From: Mytilinidion resinicola
Taxonomy: Eukaryota; Ascomycota; Dothideomycetes; Mytilinidiales; Mytilinidiaceae
Reading direction: 5' to 3'
Assembly: GCF_010093595.1 (NCBI RefSeq)
Contig: NW_022985442.1
Coordinates: 262,046 to 326,045 of the forward strand
Length of the DNA stretch: 64,000 nucleotides
Shown: positions 26,690-37,833 of the stretch, piece by piece
Position numbering within the stretch: position 1 is the stretch's first letter
How the letters are laid out: each line of letters opens with the position of its first letter
Program-made: the position numbers and the translations under genes
Notes under the pieces: model-generated
What the model saw: only the letters and a program-made list of their open reading frames with translations
Database searches by the model: none
Told to the model about the DNA's origin: nothing

Positions 26690-27125
26690 TGAGACTACCT
26701 TTTGACTAGATACCGACCTACCAGTCAGGGCACCCCTCACAGTGGTGTCGAGTGTGCAAGAATGAACCTCGAGCATGACGGTATCTATGTGCCTATGCTT
26801 TGAGGATTCAAACATAATGTAAAAATCAGTGCAGTATGAATTAGACTTCCCTTTGACTAGCTAGTAACCTGCTAGCTGAGTTACTCCTCGCGGTGGTGTC
26901 GACGGAGCAAATATCAGGTGTGAACCGCAGAATATCCATGTATCTACGCTTTGAGGCCTCACATACGATGTCGAGCTTCACACAATGGACATTAGACTAC
27001 CGTTTGACTGACTGGTCACCCGCTAGCTGGGGTACCACATACAGTGGCATCGAGTGAGCAAAGATGGAGCCCAAGTAGTGGCATATCTCTGTGCCTAGAC
27101 TCATGACCTAGTGTTACATAATAAT
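26690..27125. repeat. Three-copy degenerate tandem repeat, 150-bp period
   Basis: Copies begin at about 26690, 26840 and 26990, each opening with a variant of TTAGACTACC followed by a variant of TTTGACTAG. Each then carries a (C/G)GGTGTCGA-like core and a tail like TATCTATGTGCCTA(T/C)GCTTTGAGG. The 150-bp spacing is regular although the copies differ at many positions. No reading frame is preserved. It may be a decayed satellite or an internally repeated mobile element remnant. Confidence 0.65.
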
Positions 27126-27469
27126 TCTAAAAGAAAAGAGCGTATCAACAATTCGCAATGCCGAGTCTTTCACATCATGAAGCAGGATATTGACTTCACC
27201 CAGGAGCCCTCTGAACACACTACCATATTGGCACTTCAGTAGAGCTGGCTGTGCAATTTCATGACGTTCGGGGCTATATACAGCGTAAATGTGATCATTT
27301 TACAGTGTGTTACACAGTGTGGCATGTGAGGAACAAATGTAAATTACTGAAATTCATTAAACATTAGGCATTCATGTGGATATTTCGTCAAGTACACTTT
27401 ACGGTCAAAGAACGACATATCCACTATCTATGACCCTTTTCCCGACGACTTCTTCTAACAAAACCTCTA
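27126..27469. other. A/T-rich spacer downstream of the F-box gene
   Basis: About 340 bp of A/T-rich sequence between the tandem repeat and the F-box gene stop. It probably contains the 3' UTR of that gene. Nothing else was recognised. Confidence 0.4.
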
Positions 27470-29416
27470 CTACTCACCACGCCACGTGCCGCTCGTCGTG
27501 TCACTCCTGTTGCTTCTTTGAGGCAGAGGGTCTACTTGGCTCGGATCCCTCCACCTATCGTCCAACCCCGTAGCCGTTCCCTTGTACAGGCCTACGCCTG
27601 CCTGCACCCAAAGGTTCATACCGAGCGCGTTCTCGTCCGTCTTGTCGTACATTCCGAAGTTCATCACGTCGCCTCTAGGATTCCAGCTCTTTTTCACGCT
27701 GATCTCCCCACGCTGGGTCCTCTCTATTGTGGACGCAAAGACGGGGTCTGGGTGCGCGTCCAGGATTCCGGTGAAATCAAGCTGAATTACTGCATCTTCT
27801 ACGCCGGCAAAGAGGGTAGGCGAGCTTGGGGACGGCAGGGACAGGGTGTAGACTGGAGAGTCGCGTTCGTACCGGTTGTTGTGAGATCGTCGGCCATGTT
27901 GGGCTCGGAACTGGTTGACGCCGCGTGGGTTCAGGAACACGTTCCAGTTGTAGTGGGCATCGGACTTCTTCTCCACCTTTGGCTTGGTGGCTCTAGGATG
28001 ACGAGTGTTGTAGTGACGCTGTGTTGATGGTGGGACCTCGATGTTGTGGTAGGCTCGACCTCCAGAAACGCGCAAATCGTAGACCATAACGGTAGTATGT
28101 CGGCCCGTACCTGCAACAATTCTTTCCCGACCTTGGGTTTGGAGTGCATAGATGGTGGAATCGTTTGCGGTGTCCCAATAGCTGCATTCAGATGACGAGG
28201 GAGAACGCAAGTCGTGGAGGCGAATGGTGCCACTGTTGTCACCTGTGAGGAAGACCTCCCCAGAGCTACGGCCACCTTGTGACGATGGCGGTAGAGGGAT
28301 GACCGAGTATGTTGAGACTTCCACAGGAGCTCCGGGTGGGCCATCCAGGCGATGTGAATCTTCTGGCCTTTCGAATTGGTAGCTTCGGATGGGGTCCTTG
28401 ACTAATCCTGCAGGAGAAACCTCGAGGATGCGGAACGGCTCAGTCGATGGTCCAACCCCAACTCCTAGCTTATCCTCTGACAAGAAATTGAGTCCCCAGA
28501 TACTGAAACCTTTGAGAGTGACTACTTCTGGAAGTATGTCGATCTGGCTGAAAGCGGAGAGGGACTCGGTCTGGTTCTCTTGATGCATCGGATACAACGC
28601 GATTCCAGACACGCCTGAGTCTGCTGCTAGAAGGGGCGAGATAGATGGCGAGAGAGATGTGCAGTGGATCATAATACCATCTGTCGTATAGGACTGTATA
28701 CTCGAGGTGCGACCTCCGTTCAACCCAATGTTGAGTCTTTGAAGCACACCATCTGCTGTTGCAAACACGATGCTTTCTATATGCTCGGCTCCGGGTGCTT
28801 TCTGATATGGCCTAATCAGATGCAATGAAGTGATATCATCTCGCCCTTCCATACCGCCAGGAATCCCGTATCTGAACCATGCAGCGAGGTGCTTGTATTG
28901 ATCGAAATAGAAATTGCGATCGTCTGGACTGGCAGTGTCATAGAACTCCTGTATGTCACGTCCAGTATTCTTCGCTCGGACGAGCAGTTCAGTCCCAGCA
29001 CACCAAGTTAAGACCTGCTTCCTCGAGCTCCAGTCGCCGCTAGTCCAGTCCTCGTAGCTGTCTATACAGGGCTGATACCCAATTGTCTGTCCATCCGGGT
29101 GCTGCCAGCGCGGAACCTGCTCCCAAGTTGGAAGACTAGTAATGCTGCCTGCCGGTTCAAGATATCGGGCGACGAAGCCTTTGCGGTCCCAATTGCGAGA
29201 GAGCGTAGTCAGCCCGTGGGCAGCCTCCCTGTAGTCGTTGGGCAGGGCGGGCGTTGGGAGCGAGGGAAACCGTGTGCGGAGGAAGATCTTCCATCCTTCT
29301 TTTGTAGAGAAGTTGTGGAGACGGCGACAGGTGCTTGAGACATGGGAAACGGACTGAGCAGTGTCGAGATAGGAGTAGATGTGGGAGAGGAGCTCAAAGG
29401 GGAGTTCGTCGAGCAT
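27470..29416 (-). CDS. F-box protein with WD-like beta-propeller
   Basis: A single exon encodes 648 residues from the ATG at 29416. The N-terminus DELPFELLSHIYSYLDTAQSVSHVSSTCRRL is a clear F-box, which recruits Skp1 and a cullin-1 ubiquitin ligase. The remainder looks like a beta-propeller for substrate binding, with WD-type pieces such as GDNSGTIRLHDLRSP, IYALQTQGRERIVAGTGRHTTVMVYDLRV and SPVYTLSLPSPSSPTLFAG. It probably targets a protein for ubiquitination; the target is unknown. An upstream in-frame ATG at 29509 would add 31 His/Ser-rich residues. I prefer 29416 because the extension is encoded by a short repeat and the F-box then starts at the usual position. The gene is intact. Confidence 0.82.
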   Translation of the reverse strand: MLDELPFELLSHIYSYLDTAQSVSHVSSTCRRLHNFSTKEGWKIFLRTRFPSLPTPALPNDYREAAHGLTTLSRNWDRKGFVARYLEPAGSITSLPTWEQVPRWQHPDGQTIGYQPCIDSYEDWTSGDWSSRKQVLTWCAGTELLVRAKNTGRDIQEFYDTASPDDRNFYFDQYKHLAAWFRYGIPGGMEGRDDITSLHLIRPYQKAPGAEHIESIVFATADGVLQRLNIGLNGGRTSSIQSYTTDGIMIHCTSLSPSISPLLAADSGVSGIALYPMHQENQTESLSAFSQIDILPEVVTLKGFSIWGLNFLSEDKLGVGVGPSTEPFRILEVSPAGLVKDPIRSYQFERPEDSHRLDGPPGAPVEVSTYSVIPLPPSSQGGRSSGEVFLTGDNSGTIRLHDLRSPSSSECSYWDTANDSTIYALQTQGRERIVAGTGRHTTVMVYDLRVSGGRAYHNIEVPPSTQRHYNTRHPRATKPKVEKKSDAHYNWNVFLNPRGVNQFRAQHGRRSHNNRYERDSPVYTLSLPSPSSPTLFAGVEDAVIQLDFTGILDAHPDPVFASTIERTQRGEISVKKSWNPRGDVMNFGMYDKTDENALGMNLWVQAGVGLYKGTATGLDDRWRDPSQVDPLPQRSNRSDTTSGTWRGE

Positions 29417-29418
29417 CT

Positions 29419-29490
29419 TCTGTGAATGGCTGTGAATGTGTACGTGCTGTGAATGTACTGTGAATGCGCTGTGAACAGACCTGTGAAGTC
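29419..29490. repeat. Short CTGTGAATG-type tandem repeat before the F-box gene
   Basis: Six variants of CTGTGAA(T/C)G or close forms follow each other within about 70 bp directly upstream of the preferred F-box gene start. They make a small minisatellite in the leader. Confidence 0.7.
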
Positions 29491-30648
29491 TACCTGGCTG
29501 TGTAGTCAATTGAATGCATCTGGTGAGTGTAGTAGTGACGTGCTCTCGCTGCAGAGATATGTTGTCCTGGGAAGAGAATATGACTCCGATCTGCAGGTGG
29601 GGTAGGACACAGTGATGCCTGTTGATGGAACTTTTGGTTTGCGCTTCTTCGGCCCGGACAACGCTGAATCAGTGATCACGTGTAGTAATAGCTGCGTCAA
29701 CCACGTTAACTCGGGGGATTGGAGCCCTCTTTCACATCCTGCAAGACTCTCGTTCATCCTATTAGTAGTGTTTTGTAGAAAATTGATATGATTCGAGCTG
29801 TTCTGTGCCCACGTGATGGGTTCCACTTCCTAGGAACACCTCGCCTCTATCTCAACCTCATTTGTCCCACAATCTGATCAAACAGACAAGAACACTGCTA
29901 CATCCTAGTACCTTCGTGGATCTGACAACGCTCATATGAGCAGGAAATGATATATATGCTATCATGATTCACTAATATCTGTTTTCCACAGTAGAATATC
30001 CTAGCTCTAATGCAACGGTTCGTCCATGGCACGCCCCAGCCTGCCAGACAATATGCAAACTCGGGAATATGCATGCCTCGATGGTAAACGCTAGCAGCCG
30101 AGACCACCCAAGTCTTCAGCTCCTGGGTTCGACAGCCAGGATCGAAGGGCATCACGAATGTAACCAAACTGTCACTATTTTAGTGTCACAGAATCGAGGT
30201 TGGTTTCGATTATAGCCTCGAGATAAAACTAGGTTTTCAGATTAGCTTTGTGGCCCTCCTGTTTACTTTAGTTTGTCTTGCTGCGTTTGTTGAGCTGTTT
30301 CGGTATACCAGCCATGGTGTTCTCGTGCAGGATGAGACTGGATAGGCTATCTATTCCCTAAAGGCGTTCTTAGCGTCGTAGAAAAGAATCGTGATTCTGA
30401 AAGACTCTCACTTTTGTAGATCCTAGTAGAAGCGAAGTTCGACGAATCACAGCACGCCTGCCTCGTGCTCCTTCCTTCCACCTTCCTGTCTTCACAACCC
30501 GCGGCGGCCCTTCCATTTCACCTTGCTGCCCAACACAATCCACCACACCCACTCTACGACACCCACCCATCTATCACCGCCCTCAACCAGACCGTGCTTG
30601 CACTGTCTACGCATAGTCCCAGTAGTCGCCGTTGACAGGTCCATCGAG
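29491..30648. other. Divergent intergenic region
   Basis: About 1.2 kb between the divergently transcribed F-box gene and FAD oxidoreductase gene, so it should hold both promoters. No convincing ORF, repeat or RNA gene was found. Confidence 0.45.
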
Positions 30649-32163
30649 ATGCGCCTCTCACTTTTGATCTTCCTAGCCTTGGCCTCGTTTACCGTCTCGA
30701 CGGTCCGGGCAGCTACAGGCAATGACGATGGCTTCCAATTTAAGCCGGCGGCCTGGTTTGGGAGGACCACGGATGTTTGCATCATCGGAGGTGGTGCTAG
30801 TGGCACCTATGCGGCTGTTCGGCTCAAGGACATGGGCAAGACCGTTACTGTTATTGAAGCCAAGAACACTCTAGGTATGCATCTGCTCCGCTCTCAGTGA
30901 CTACCACGTCTATTCGCAATGGCAACATAACTAATTAGCTCAACAGGCGGCCACACAGAGACTTGGACCGACCCAGCGAGTGGCCAGACAGTAGAGCTCG
31001 GCGTCGAAACATGGCATGTCACTAACGCGAGTATGCGCTTCGTGGACCGTTTCAGCATTGAGGTGGAACATGGGCTAGCACCGAACACCCGTGGTACCGT
31101 CTTCGTCGATTATCAGACAGGCAAGAATATGGTTGGAGGAGTTGGGTACGCCTGGAATGATATCCTAGCTGCGCAGGCCAAATACGGCGAGCAGCGTGCC
31201 AAGTATGCCAATCTTTCCAGCGGGTACTACCTCGGTTCCCCAGTCCCGGAGGACTTCATGCTGCCGTTCATCGACTTTGCCAAGAAGTATCAACTTGAGG
31301 CTATTCTCTATTTCTTCTATCTGCAGCAGCAGGGTGGAAGCGACTTCTTGCGACAGCCGGCGCTTTACGTTCTCAAGGAATTCGATCTGGACCGGGTTGT
31401 ACACTCAGCAGATAATGTCACCATGAGAGCGAAGGGCCCGATGCACGAAATCTACGACTGTGCCTTGAAGGACCTGGGCGACGACGTTCTCCTCAACTCG
31501 AGCCTCGTCAAGACCATGCGATTGCGTCGCCGTAACAACAAACCTGGTGTATTCATAACCGTCGAAACTCCATCCGGCTACGAGATTATCCAAGCGAAAG
31601 CTCTACTCATCGCTGCGCCACCTACTAGCACCATTCTCGACAGCCTCTGGCTCGAAGACCAGGAAACTCGTGTCCTCAGCAAGATTGTCCCTCACTACTA
31701 TTACACCGGTCTGATCAATTCAACTGGCCTGCCAAACAACACGGTGTACAATTTCGCTGCCACTAGCACGGAATTCCACATCCCGGAAGTCCCAGGGCTT
31801 TACTGGTTCCGAAGCACCAGCATCACCGGAGTCTTCGACTTCAAGTACGGCCACAATGGTACTGAAATGAGCAGCCAAGCCATCCAGGATGATATTATTG
31901 CCAAAGTGCGTACTATGCACGCCTCCGGCGACTTCAAAACCACCGGCGATTACAACCCGCAGATCGTCAAATTTTCCAGCCACAGCCCGTTTGACTTACA
32001 GGTCTCCCCCGATGATATTAGGAACGGCTTCTATCAGCGGCTGTATGCGCTGCAGGGACTGCGGAGCACATACTATACTGGAGCGGCGTTTGGAGGGCAC
32101 GATTCTGGAGAGCTCTGGGATTTCACGGAGGCGCTCGTGTCGAAGATCGCGGCGACATTGTAG
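30649..32163 (+). CDS. Secreted FAD-dependent oxidoreductase (flavin amine oxidase-like)
   Basis: Two exons, 30649-30874 and 30947-32163, encode 480 residues. The start at MRLSLLIFLALASFTVSTVRA gives a clear signal peptide. A Rossmann dinucleotide-binding motif VCIIGGGASGTYAAVRL follows (about residues 44-60), then an acidic strand end (VIEAKNTLGG, completed by the splice). GGHTETW is the FAD-contact segment typical of this family. The C-terminal TYYTGAAFGGHDSGELWDF fits the flavin-binding end of amine oxidase-like enzymes. Several N-x-S/T sites suggest glycosylation. Fungal homologues are often annotated as beta-cyclopiazonate dehydrogenase-like, but that name says little about the substrate here, and no biosynthetic gene cluster surrounds it. 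The gene is intact. Confidence 0.85.
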
Positions 32164-32924
32164 TCCTGGAGTCTACACTTGTTTCGTTCTTTCTCTGGAT
32201 TCAGTCTAGACAAAGTAGATTGATGTTTTCCATGAGTCTGAATCCCAAGGGCCTTTGGCAGGGATGATGTGAGGGGGGTACTTTGACGGTCAAGAGTACG
32301 TAGCTAGCTACCTCAGTCTGATCAGCAATGAAGCGTTTCATTCTGACTTCTTTGCCCAGGGCTTCAAAGTCTATATAACTGCGGCGGTGTGATATGATTG
32401 GTCATGCTGTGAATGTTTTGCCCCTCTACAGCTACGAAATTTATGGACAACATGTCCTTTCTTCAACTCTAAGCTTTTAGATTAGTCTACTATACTTTCT
32501 GACTGAACTGCTTCTTCATGGCCCGGAGGGTTACAGACACGTGATGTGCCAAGATCTGGCTGAACGAACCTTGGCCCCCAAACTCGGACCCCGGTCTCGG
32601 GAGGACCACGACATCACACAGCCTCATCGCCGCAGCTGTAGAGATGTTAGATAGCCTCCCCACCACAGTCCAAGCGGACACTCCCCTGTCCAGTATCACG
32701 GCCCACCTCGTTATTACCTTGCGAAGTCTGCACTCATGTACTTCCCGTGACGGCTTCTGTCAGAAACGCGCAGCTCCCTACCGCCTCATTCTTCAGCCTT
32801 GGGCACCGAATGGAAGCACCGTTTGTTGTGAAAGAACGTAGCTTCAGCAAGATACAGCAGAGCTACCATACGGATTTGGCTAGAAAAGACAGCCTCATCG
32901 TATGTCAAACTTAAGATCGCAACT
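32164..32924. other. Intergenic region, no gene seen
   Basis: About 760 bp between the oxidoreductase and the broken kinase-ankyrin gene. No conserved ORF or repeat was recognised. Confidence 0.4.
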
Positions 32925-35672
32925 ATGCAAGTATCGAGTGAGTCACAGAAAGTTGCGGGTCTCGATGGAGAGCTGTTTGACGAGATATCGAATTCGACAA
33001 CGGGTGGCCCGGAGAAAGAACTCGAACGCGTTTTCCATCCTAATGGGTCATCCATCTTCAACCCCCTCAAGAGGCTTACTCATGCGGATATTCAACACAT
33101 TGCAGGGCTTCTTCAGGCTGTGAGCCCAGTATGGGCACAGTGCCCTAGGTTGTACATCGTCGTAAGAGTCATCGACCATCTCGAAATTTTTGAGGACTTT
33201 GTGGCACCCGGCGTGAATGATCTCTGGTTTCCGTCCTCTCGGTCGTCCCTCCCAACCAACATCGATGCTGCCGTTCGACAGTCAATATTGCAGATACAAT
33301 GGATTGTTATGACCAAATCACTCGAGCTGGAAAGAGGCGAAAGCGGTTACCACCAGTACTTTGACCAAGACGAAGTTTACCCTTCGAGGAAAAGGAGCTG
33401 CTCGGTACTGGCTCCTACGGACAGGTTCAAAAAATCCGGAGTACGCAAAGACATCGTTACTACGCGCGGAAGAGAATAAAAAGAGGTCGTTTCTTTAGCA
33501 ATTTCCAAAGAAATATGATAGACTTCGAAAGAGAGCTCATCACCTTGAAACGCCTTAGGCATCATCACATCGTTGAGCTCGTCGGCAGTTACACTGATCC
33601 GATGTACGTTGGATTGATCGTGTCTCCCGTAGCAGACTGCAATCTGGCTCATTTTCTCGACACTGTCTTGCAGGCTGAGTCTAGAGTGACCCTTCTGCGG
33701 ACGTTCTATGGCTGTCTGGCAACAGGTCTGGCTTACATTCACGATAAACAGATTCGACATAAAGACATCAAGCCGGAAAACATATTGTTGAAAGATAATA
33801 CTGTTTTGTACACCGACTTCGGTATCGCACTAACTGGAAAGACGTAGGCCACAGTATGACCCAAGACACGTCTCCTCTTATGACTCGGAGATACAGTGCT
33901 CCTGAGCTACTAGAAGATGCACCACGTAGCTCTGCCGCGGATCTATGGTCTCTGGGCTGCGTCTATCTGGAAATGTGTACAATCCTCAATGGCAAATCCA
34001 TTTCAGCTATGAGAGATCATCTCCAAGGATTTGGGTCCAAGAGCGCAATCGACGCGAAGAATAAAGACGGTGCCTTTACTTGGGTAAATCAGCTTTCAGG
34101 CAAGGCCAAATCGCCCACAGATCTTGTCCCGCTACGATGGATTAAAGACTTACTTGCCAAAGTACCGACAACTCGCCCTCTAGGTCGTGACCTCTTGAGC
34201 ACGATCCTAAAGTCGACAGACGCCGACTTACCTTCTGGCGTTTTCATTGCCGATTGTTGCCATACTGCGATGTCCAACAAAAGCAGTCCAGCCTCAAGCC
34301 TCACCCATATTGCCGCTGCAGATGGAGACTCCCAACCGCTGAATAACAATGGAGAGATTTCCCAGTCTGCAAATTTGGACACAGTCCTTCCCGTGCTCCA
34401 TCACATCACTTTGAATGACCCGATAACTCAATCCCGGGGTAATAGCGATGACGGAAGCAAGAATTTAGTCGGACGAGTGATGCCGATTCCGGACGAGCCA
34501 GAAAGGAAAGGCACCCCCGTGGAATCAAATAAATCCGGCTTAGAGTTGCCAAGCTAGCAAACCCGGAAGTCCAAACTCACCAAAGCGACCTTGTTCTCTG
34601 CCGTCATTGCTGGCGACAGTACCCTGGCACGATCGACACTCCGGCAAGGTGTCGATATTGAGTCGAAAGATTTCAAAGGAAGCCGATCCCTTCACAAAGC
34701 TGCCATGAAAAATCGCTACGACGTTGTAGAGATGCTTCTGAATCAGGGAGCAGAGCCAAATGCCCAAGATATCAACGGAGGAACAGCTCTGCACAGAACT
34801 ATCTGGGAGGGCGACAACCACATGATCGTCTGTGTACTCTGCGACAAAGGAGCCAACGTCAACGGGACAGATACTGAGGGCAGGGCCCCTTTATTTGTGG
34901 CAGCCTTGCAAGGTAATACTCGCTGTGTCAAGGCTCTGTTGGATCGAGGTGCCGATGTTCATCTGTTCAAAAAAGACCCAAAATGGAGCAAATGTGCGAT
35001 ACACATTGCCGCCCGGAAAGGACACGACGAGATAATCCGTTTGCTTGTGAAGGCCGGAGCTGATGTCGAAGTTCCCGACCCCATTGAAGGATGGACTCCA
35101 CTACACGAGGCATCATATGGAGGCACCCCGAAACGTGCAAGACTGTGATTGGCCTGGGAGCTGACGTCATTGCAGAGAACAAGATTGGGTCTCCTCCAAT
35201 TGCCTCTGCCATTCATGCTAAGAAATTGGGGAACATGAAACTCTTGATTGCTCATGGCGCTGACGCCAACTTCGGAAACACCGATAGCTATGTTGCGCCA
35301 CATCATGCTGCTTTTTATGGACCCATGGATGCTGCATGGCTCTTAATCGATTCTGGCGCCGATATCAACGCGGCCACCAAAAAGGGTTCGAGCATCGCCC
35401 ACCGAGCAGCGATGTACGGCCATTCGGATATCCTACAACTACTCATCGATAAGGGCGCTGATCTGACTCGACGAGATTTTCAAGGGGATACGACACTTCA
35501 TTTGGCTGCTTTCAAAGGGCAGGAAGAAGCGATAAAAATGTTGATCGCAAATGGTGCTGAGCTTGAGCCGGTGGATAGAGAGGGAGCGACTCCTTTCGAC
35601 CTTGCAGAATCAGAAGGGCTTGAAGATATCGTCGACTTGCTGATGTCATACCAACTACGCATGACCGACTAA
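32925..35672 (+). pseudogene. Broken protein kinase-ankyrin repeat gene (three frameshifts, one stop)
   Basis: Homology runs continuously through three frames. An N-terminal helical part (from 32925) leads into a Ser/Thr kinase domain with the Gly loop LLGTGSYGQV, the lysine segment YYARKRI, HKDIKPENILL, TDFGIAL and a YSAPELLED APE motif. A Ser/Pro-rich linker follows, then about nine ankyrin repeats (34600-35650) such as GTALHRTIWEGDNHMI and GDTTLHLAAFKGQEEAI. The frame is lost by single missing bases near 33383, near 33833 and near 35125, and by an in-frame TAG at 34555-34557. Introns cannot explain this, because the conserved kinase and ankyrin motifs are contiguous across each break. Catalytic residues were intact, so inactivation may be recent. 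Sequencing errors could account for some indels but less easily for the stop. Confidence 0.8.
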
Positions 35673-36649
35673 GCGTCCTCGATTACGAACATAGGACCTC
35701 GAACTTTTTTCTCAGACAAATCTCTTCGCCTCGTCTTGCTGTCAAAGATACCGGCCCAGTGGACTGTTGAAAATCGTGACGTTGAAGCGATTTCATCAAG
35801 ATCTTAGAATCGTCTACTCCCACCTCCAGGCTTGCTCCCTTCTTTATCTTTGCGCTCATTTTCAAACGTGACCGAATGCTCTCCCAGCAAACTCTCGGAC
35901 TATGTTTGGTTCAGCGCAATGCTCATAAGCAATCACCTCCATGAACGCATACAAAAGAGGAGCTTCGCAAGGGTCTACCTGTAGAATTCACGCTCACGAA
36001 AGCCGTCAGAGATCTTCTTTGCCATACCTAGTCGCGAGGCTAGAGAGGGTTGCGTCTCGTCCATGGCGTGCTGTGAGGACGAGACATGCTCCGCGTCTGC
36101 CATGGCGTAGGAGAAGTGGTGAAGAATGATGGTTAGAGTGTACAGAGTACACATAGGCTAGTGGATGTTTAAAATTCAGCTACGAAAACTTCTCGACTGA
36201 TCTCCGTGGATGCGAAGACATGGCTTGAGTTTGGGTGCTCTAGTGGTGAATGTTACATCTCGGGGCTCCCTCAGCTCATGCATGCCACGATGAATAGCTT
36301 CTACGGCCTCGTGGATTGGGAACTATATACGACTACGACGCGCCCCCCGATCAATGGACTACTTCGAAATGTCACTGGTGTATAGGGAATATGCTTGCCA
36401 AGCACCTTCGCCAGACACTCTCGCATGCCCACGCCATAACGCCTATTCGAACCTAGCCGCCGCTTAATCGCTGTCTGAATCTACAACGCCAGGTGAAAAG
36501 AAGACATCGAATTGGTTAGAGAATATGGTTTACGCGCAGGGGCGGGAAGCCCGCAATGCGGTTACTTACGGGCGACTCACAGAAGGCTCCAGAAGTGCTG
36601 GATTGGAGGCGGCGCGCTCAATTTAATGACCTTTCGGTCATCTAGCACG
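35673..36649. other. Intergenic region, no gene seen
   Basis: About 980 bp between two pseudogenes. No motif-bearing ORF, repeat or RNA gene was recognised. Confidence 0.4.
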
Positions 36650-36657
36650 TATAAAAG
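36650..36657 (+). promoter_or_regulatory. TATA box of the broken GX3 gene
   Basis: TATAAAAG lies 248 bp before the ATG of the broken GX3-array gene. The intact paralogue has the same octamer 241 bp before its start, so the promoter was duplicated with the gene. Confidence 0.55.
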
Positions 36658-36897
36658 GATCCCTCCACTACCCTCTATTTCTTCCACACCACGAGAACTC
36701 TCCAGCCAGACCACACCACCACCACTTCTCAGCAGACTAAGAAGCTCCCCAAACCCAATCTCTACCTACAACAAGAACATCGTTTCCAGCTCAAGCATAC
36801 TACAGCCACTCAGCCAATCAAAAGTTGCAACGCTTTCATATACTCAGTTCATCGCCTTTCTATAAACGCCACGGAACCCGCTCTTATCCACAAGGAC

Positions 36898-37833
36898 ATG
36901 GCCCGCCGTCAGAACATGCACTACCATCAGCATCTCCATCAGTACTAAAACCTGCGTCAAAACAATTACTTCGGAGACCTAGATGAGGAGCGACACAGCC
37001 GAAAAGTCCCGCAAGCTCTGGACGTTGGCCGTCACCAAGGTGTACAGTTCGGCCGCTACCAAGGTGTCCAGTTCGGCCGTCACCACGGTGTTCAGTTTGG
37101 TCGTCAACAAGGGCTTCCATATGGCCGTCAACAAGGGCTTCAATATGGCCGTCAACAAGGCGTCGAATACGGGCGGCGTCAGGGAATGGGACACGCCCAG
37201 AATTTCTTTGAACACGGGCAGCGTGAACGCTTTGCTCAAGCCCACTCAGTGGGCTATGAAGACGGACATCACGCCGGCCACCTCGAAGGCCGTGATCTCT
37301 GGGGCCCGAACGGTCCGAAACAACCAGGACTTCCCACGACTGAAGACAAACTTAAGAAGGCGCGCTGGGCCGGCTACAAGCAGGGCCGGGAGGATTGGGG
37401 ATCGGATGTCGCTGCGATTCAGCGGCAGCGAGAACAGCAGCGGGGGCAGCAGTCTGGACAACTTCGACCAACCCACTAGCGCCGCCAATCTACTCACGGG
37501 AATGGTTACGTTGACCACGGATACACTTCGCAGGGATACGAAGAACCAGATGACGACGAGCCGCTCTCAGCCTCTATGGGACGGATGCGTCTGGATGGAC
37601 CTGAACACGGTTAGCGTCCTCTGCGAGGCCGTGGAGCTTCTATGGGGGCTGGCTATGATCAGCAGGTTGCCCGTCGTCCGCCGATGCCTATGACTGAGCG
37701 TCCACGTTCGCAGCATGACTACGGAGGAGGACACAGTGGCCAGGAGTCCGGACGCGGACAACGCCAGGTTGGTGGACCTCGATTTGGACAACGTGGTATG
37801 CTGGAATCCAATTGGGATCATCAGCAGTGGTAG
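36898..37833 (+). pseudogene. Broken paralogue of the GX3-array gene (three in-frame stops)
   Basis: A single unshifted frame runs from ATG 36898 to TAG 37831 and is interrupted by TAA at 36946, TAG at 37477 and TAG at 37612. It aligns along its length with the intact gene at 39132: EERHSRKVPQALDVGRHQG versus DARHREEIVRALNAGRRQG, then a GX3 array of about 14 units (GRHQ GVQF GRYQ ...). Next come SVGYEDGHHAGHLEGRDLWGP, AIQRQREQQR and the shared C-terminal ending SNWDHQQW. The third stop aligns with a glutamine (CAG) in the intact copy, so it arose by CAG to TAG. No frameshift was seen. The N-terminal part after the first stop could still be translated only by readthrough or internal initiation. 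Confidence 0.8.

Noticed and set aside
30100..30180. tRNA-like GGTTCGACAG sequence
   Set aside because: It departs from the B-box consensus and no A-box or cloverleaf arms could be formed around it.
33375..33390. An intron at the first frame change of the kinase-ankyrin gene
   Set aside because: The kinase N-lobe sequence is contiguous across the break (DEVYP then FEEKELLGTGSYGQV); a GT-AG intron here would remove conserved residues.
36946..37614. Programmed stop-codon readthrough in the broken GX3 gene
   Set aside because: Three different stops without a common downstream context, and one aligns to CAG in the intact copy, so mutation is the simpler explanation.
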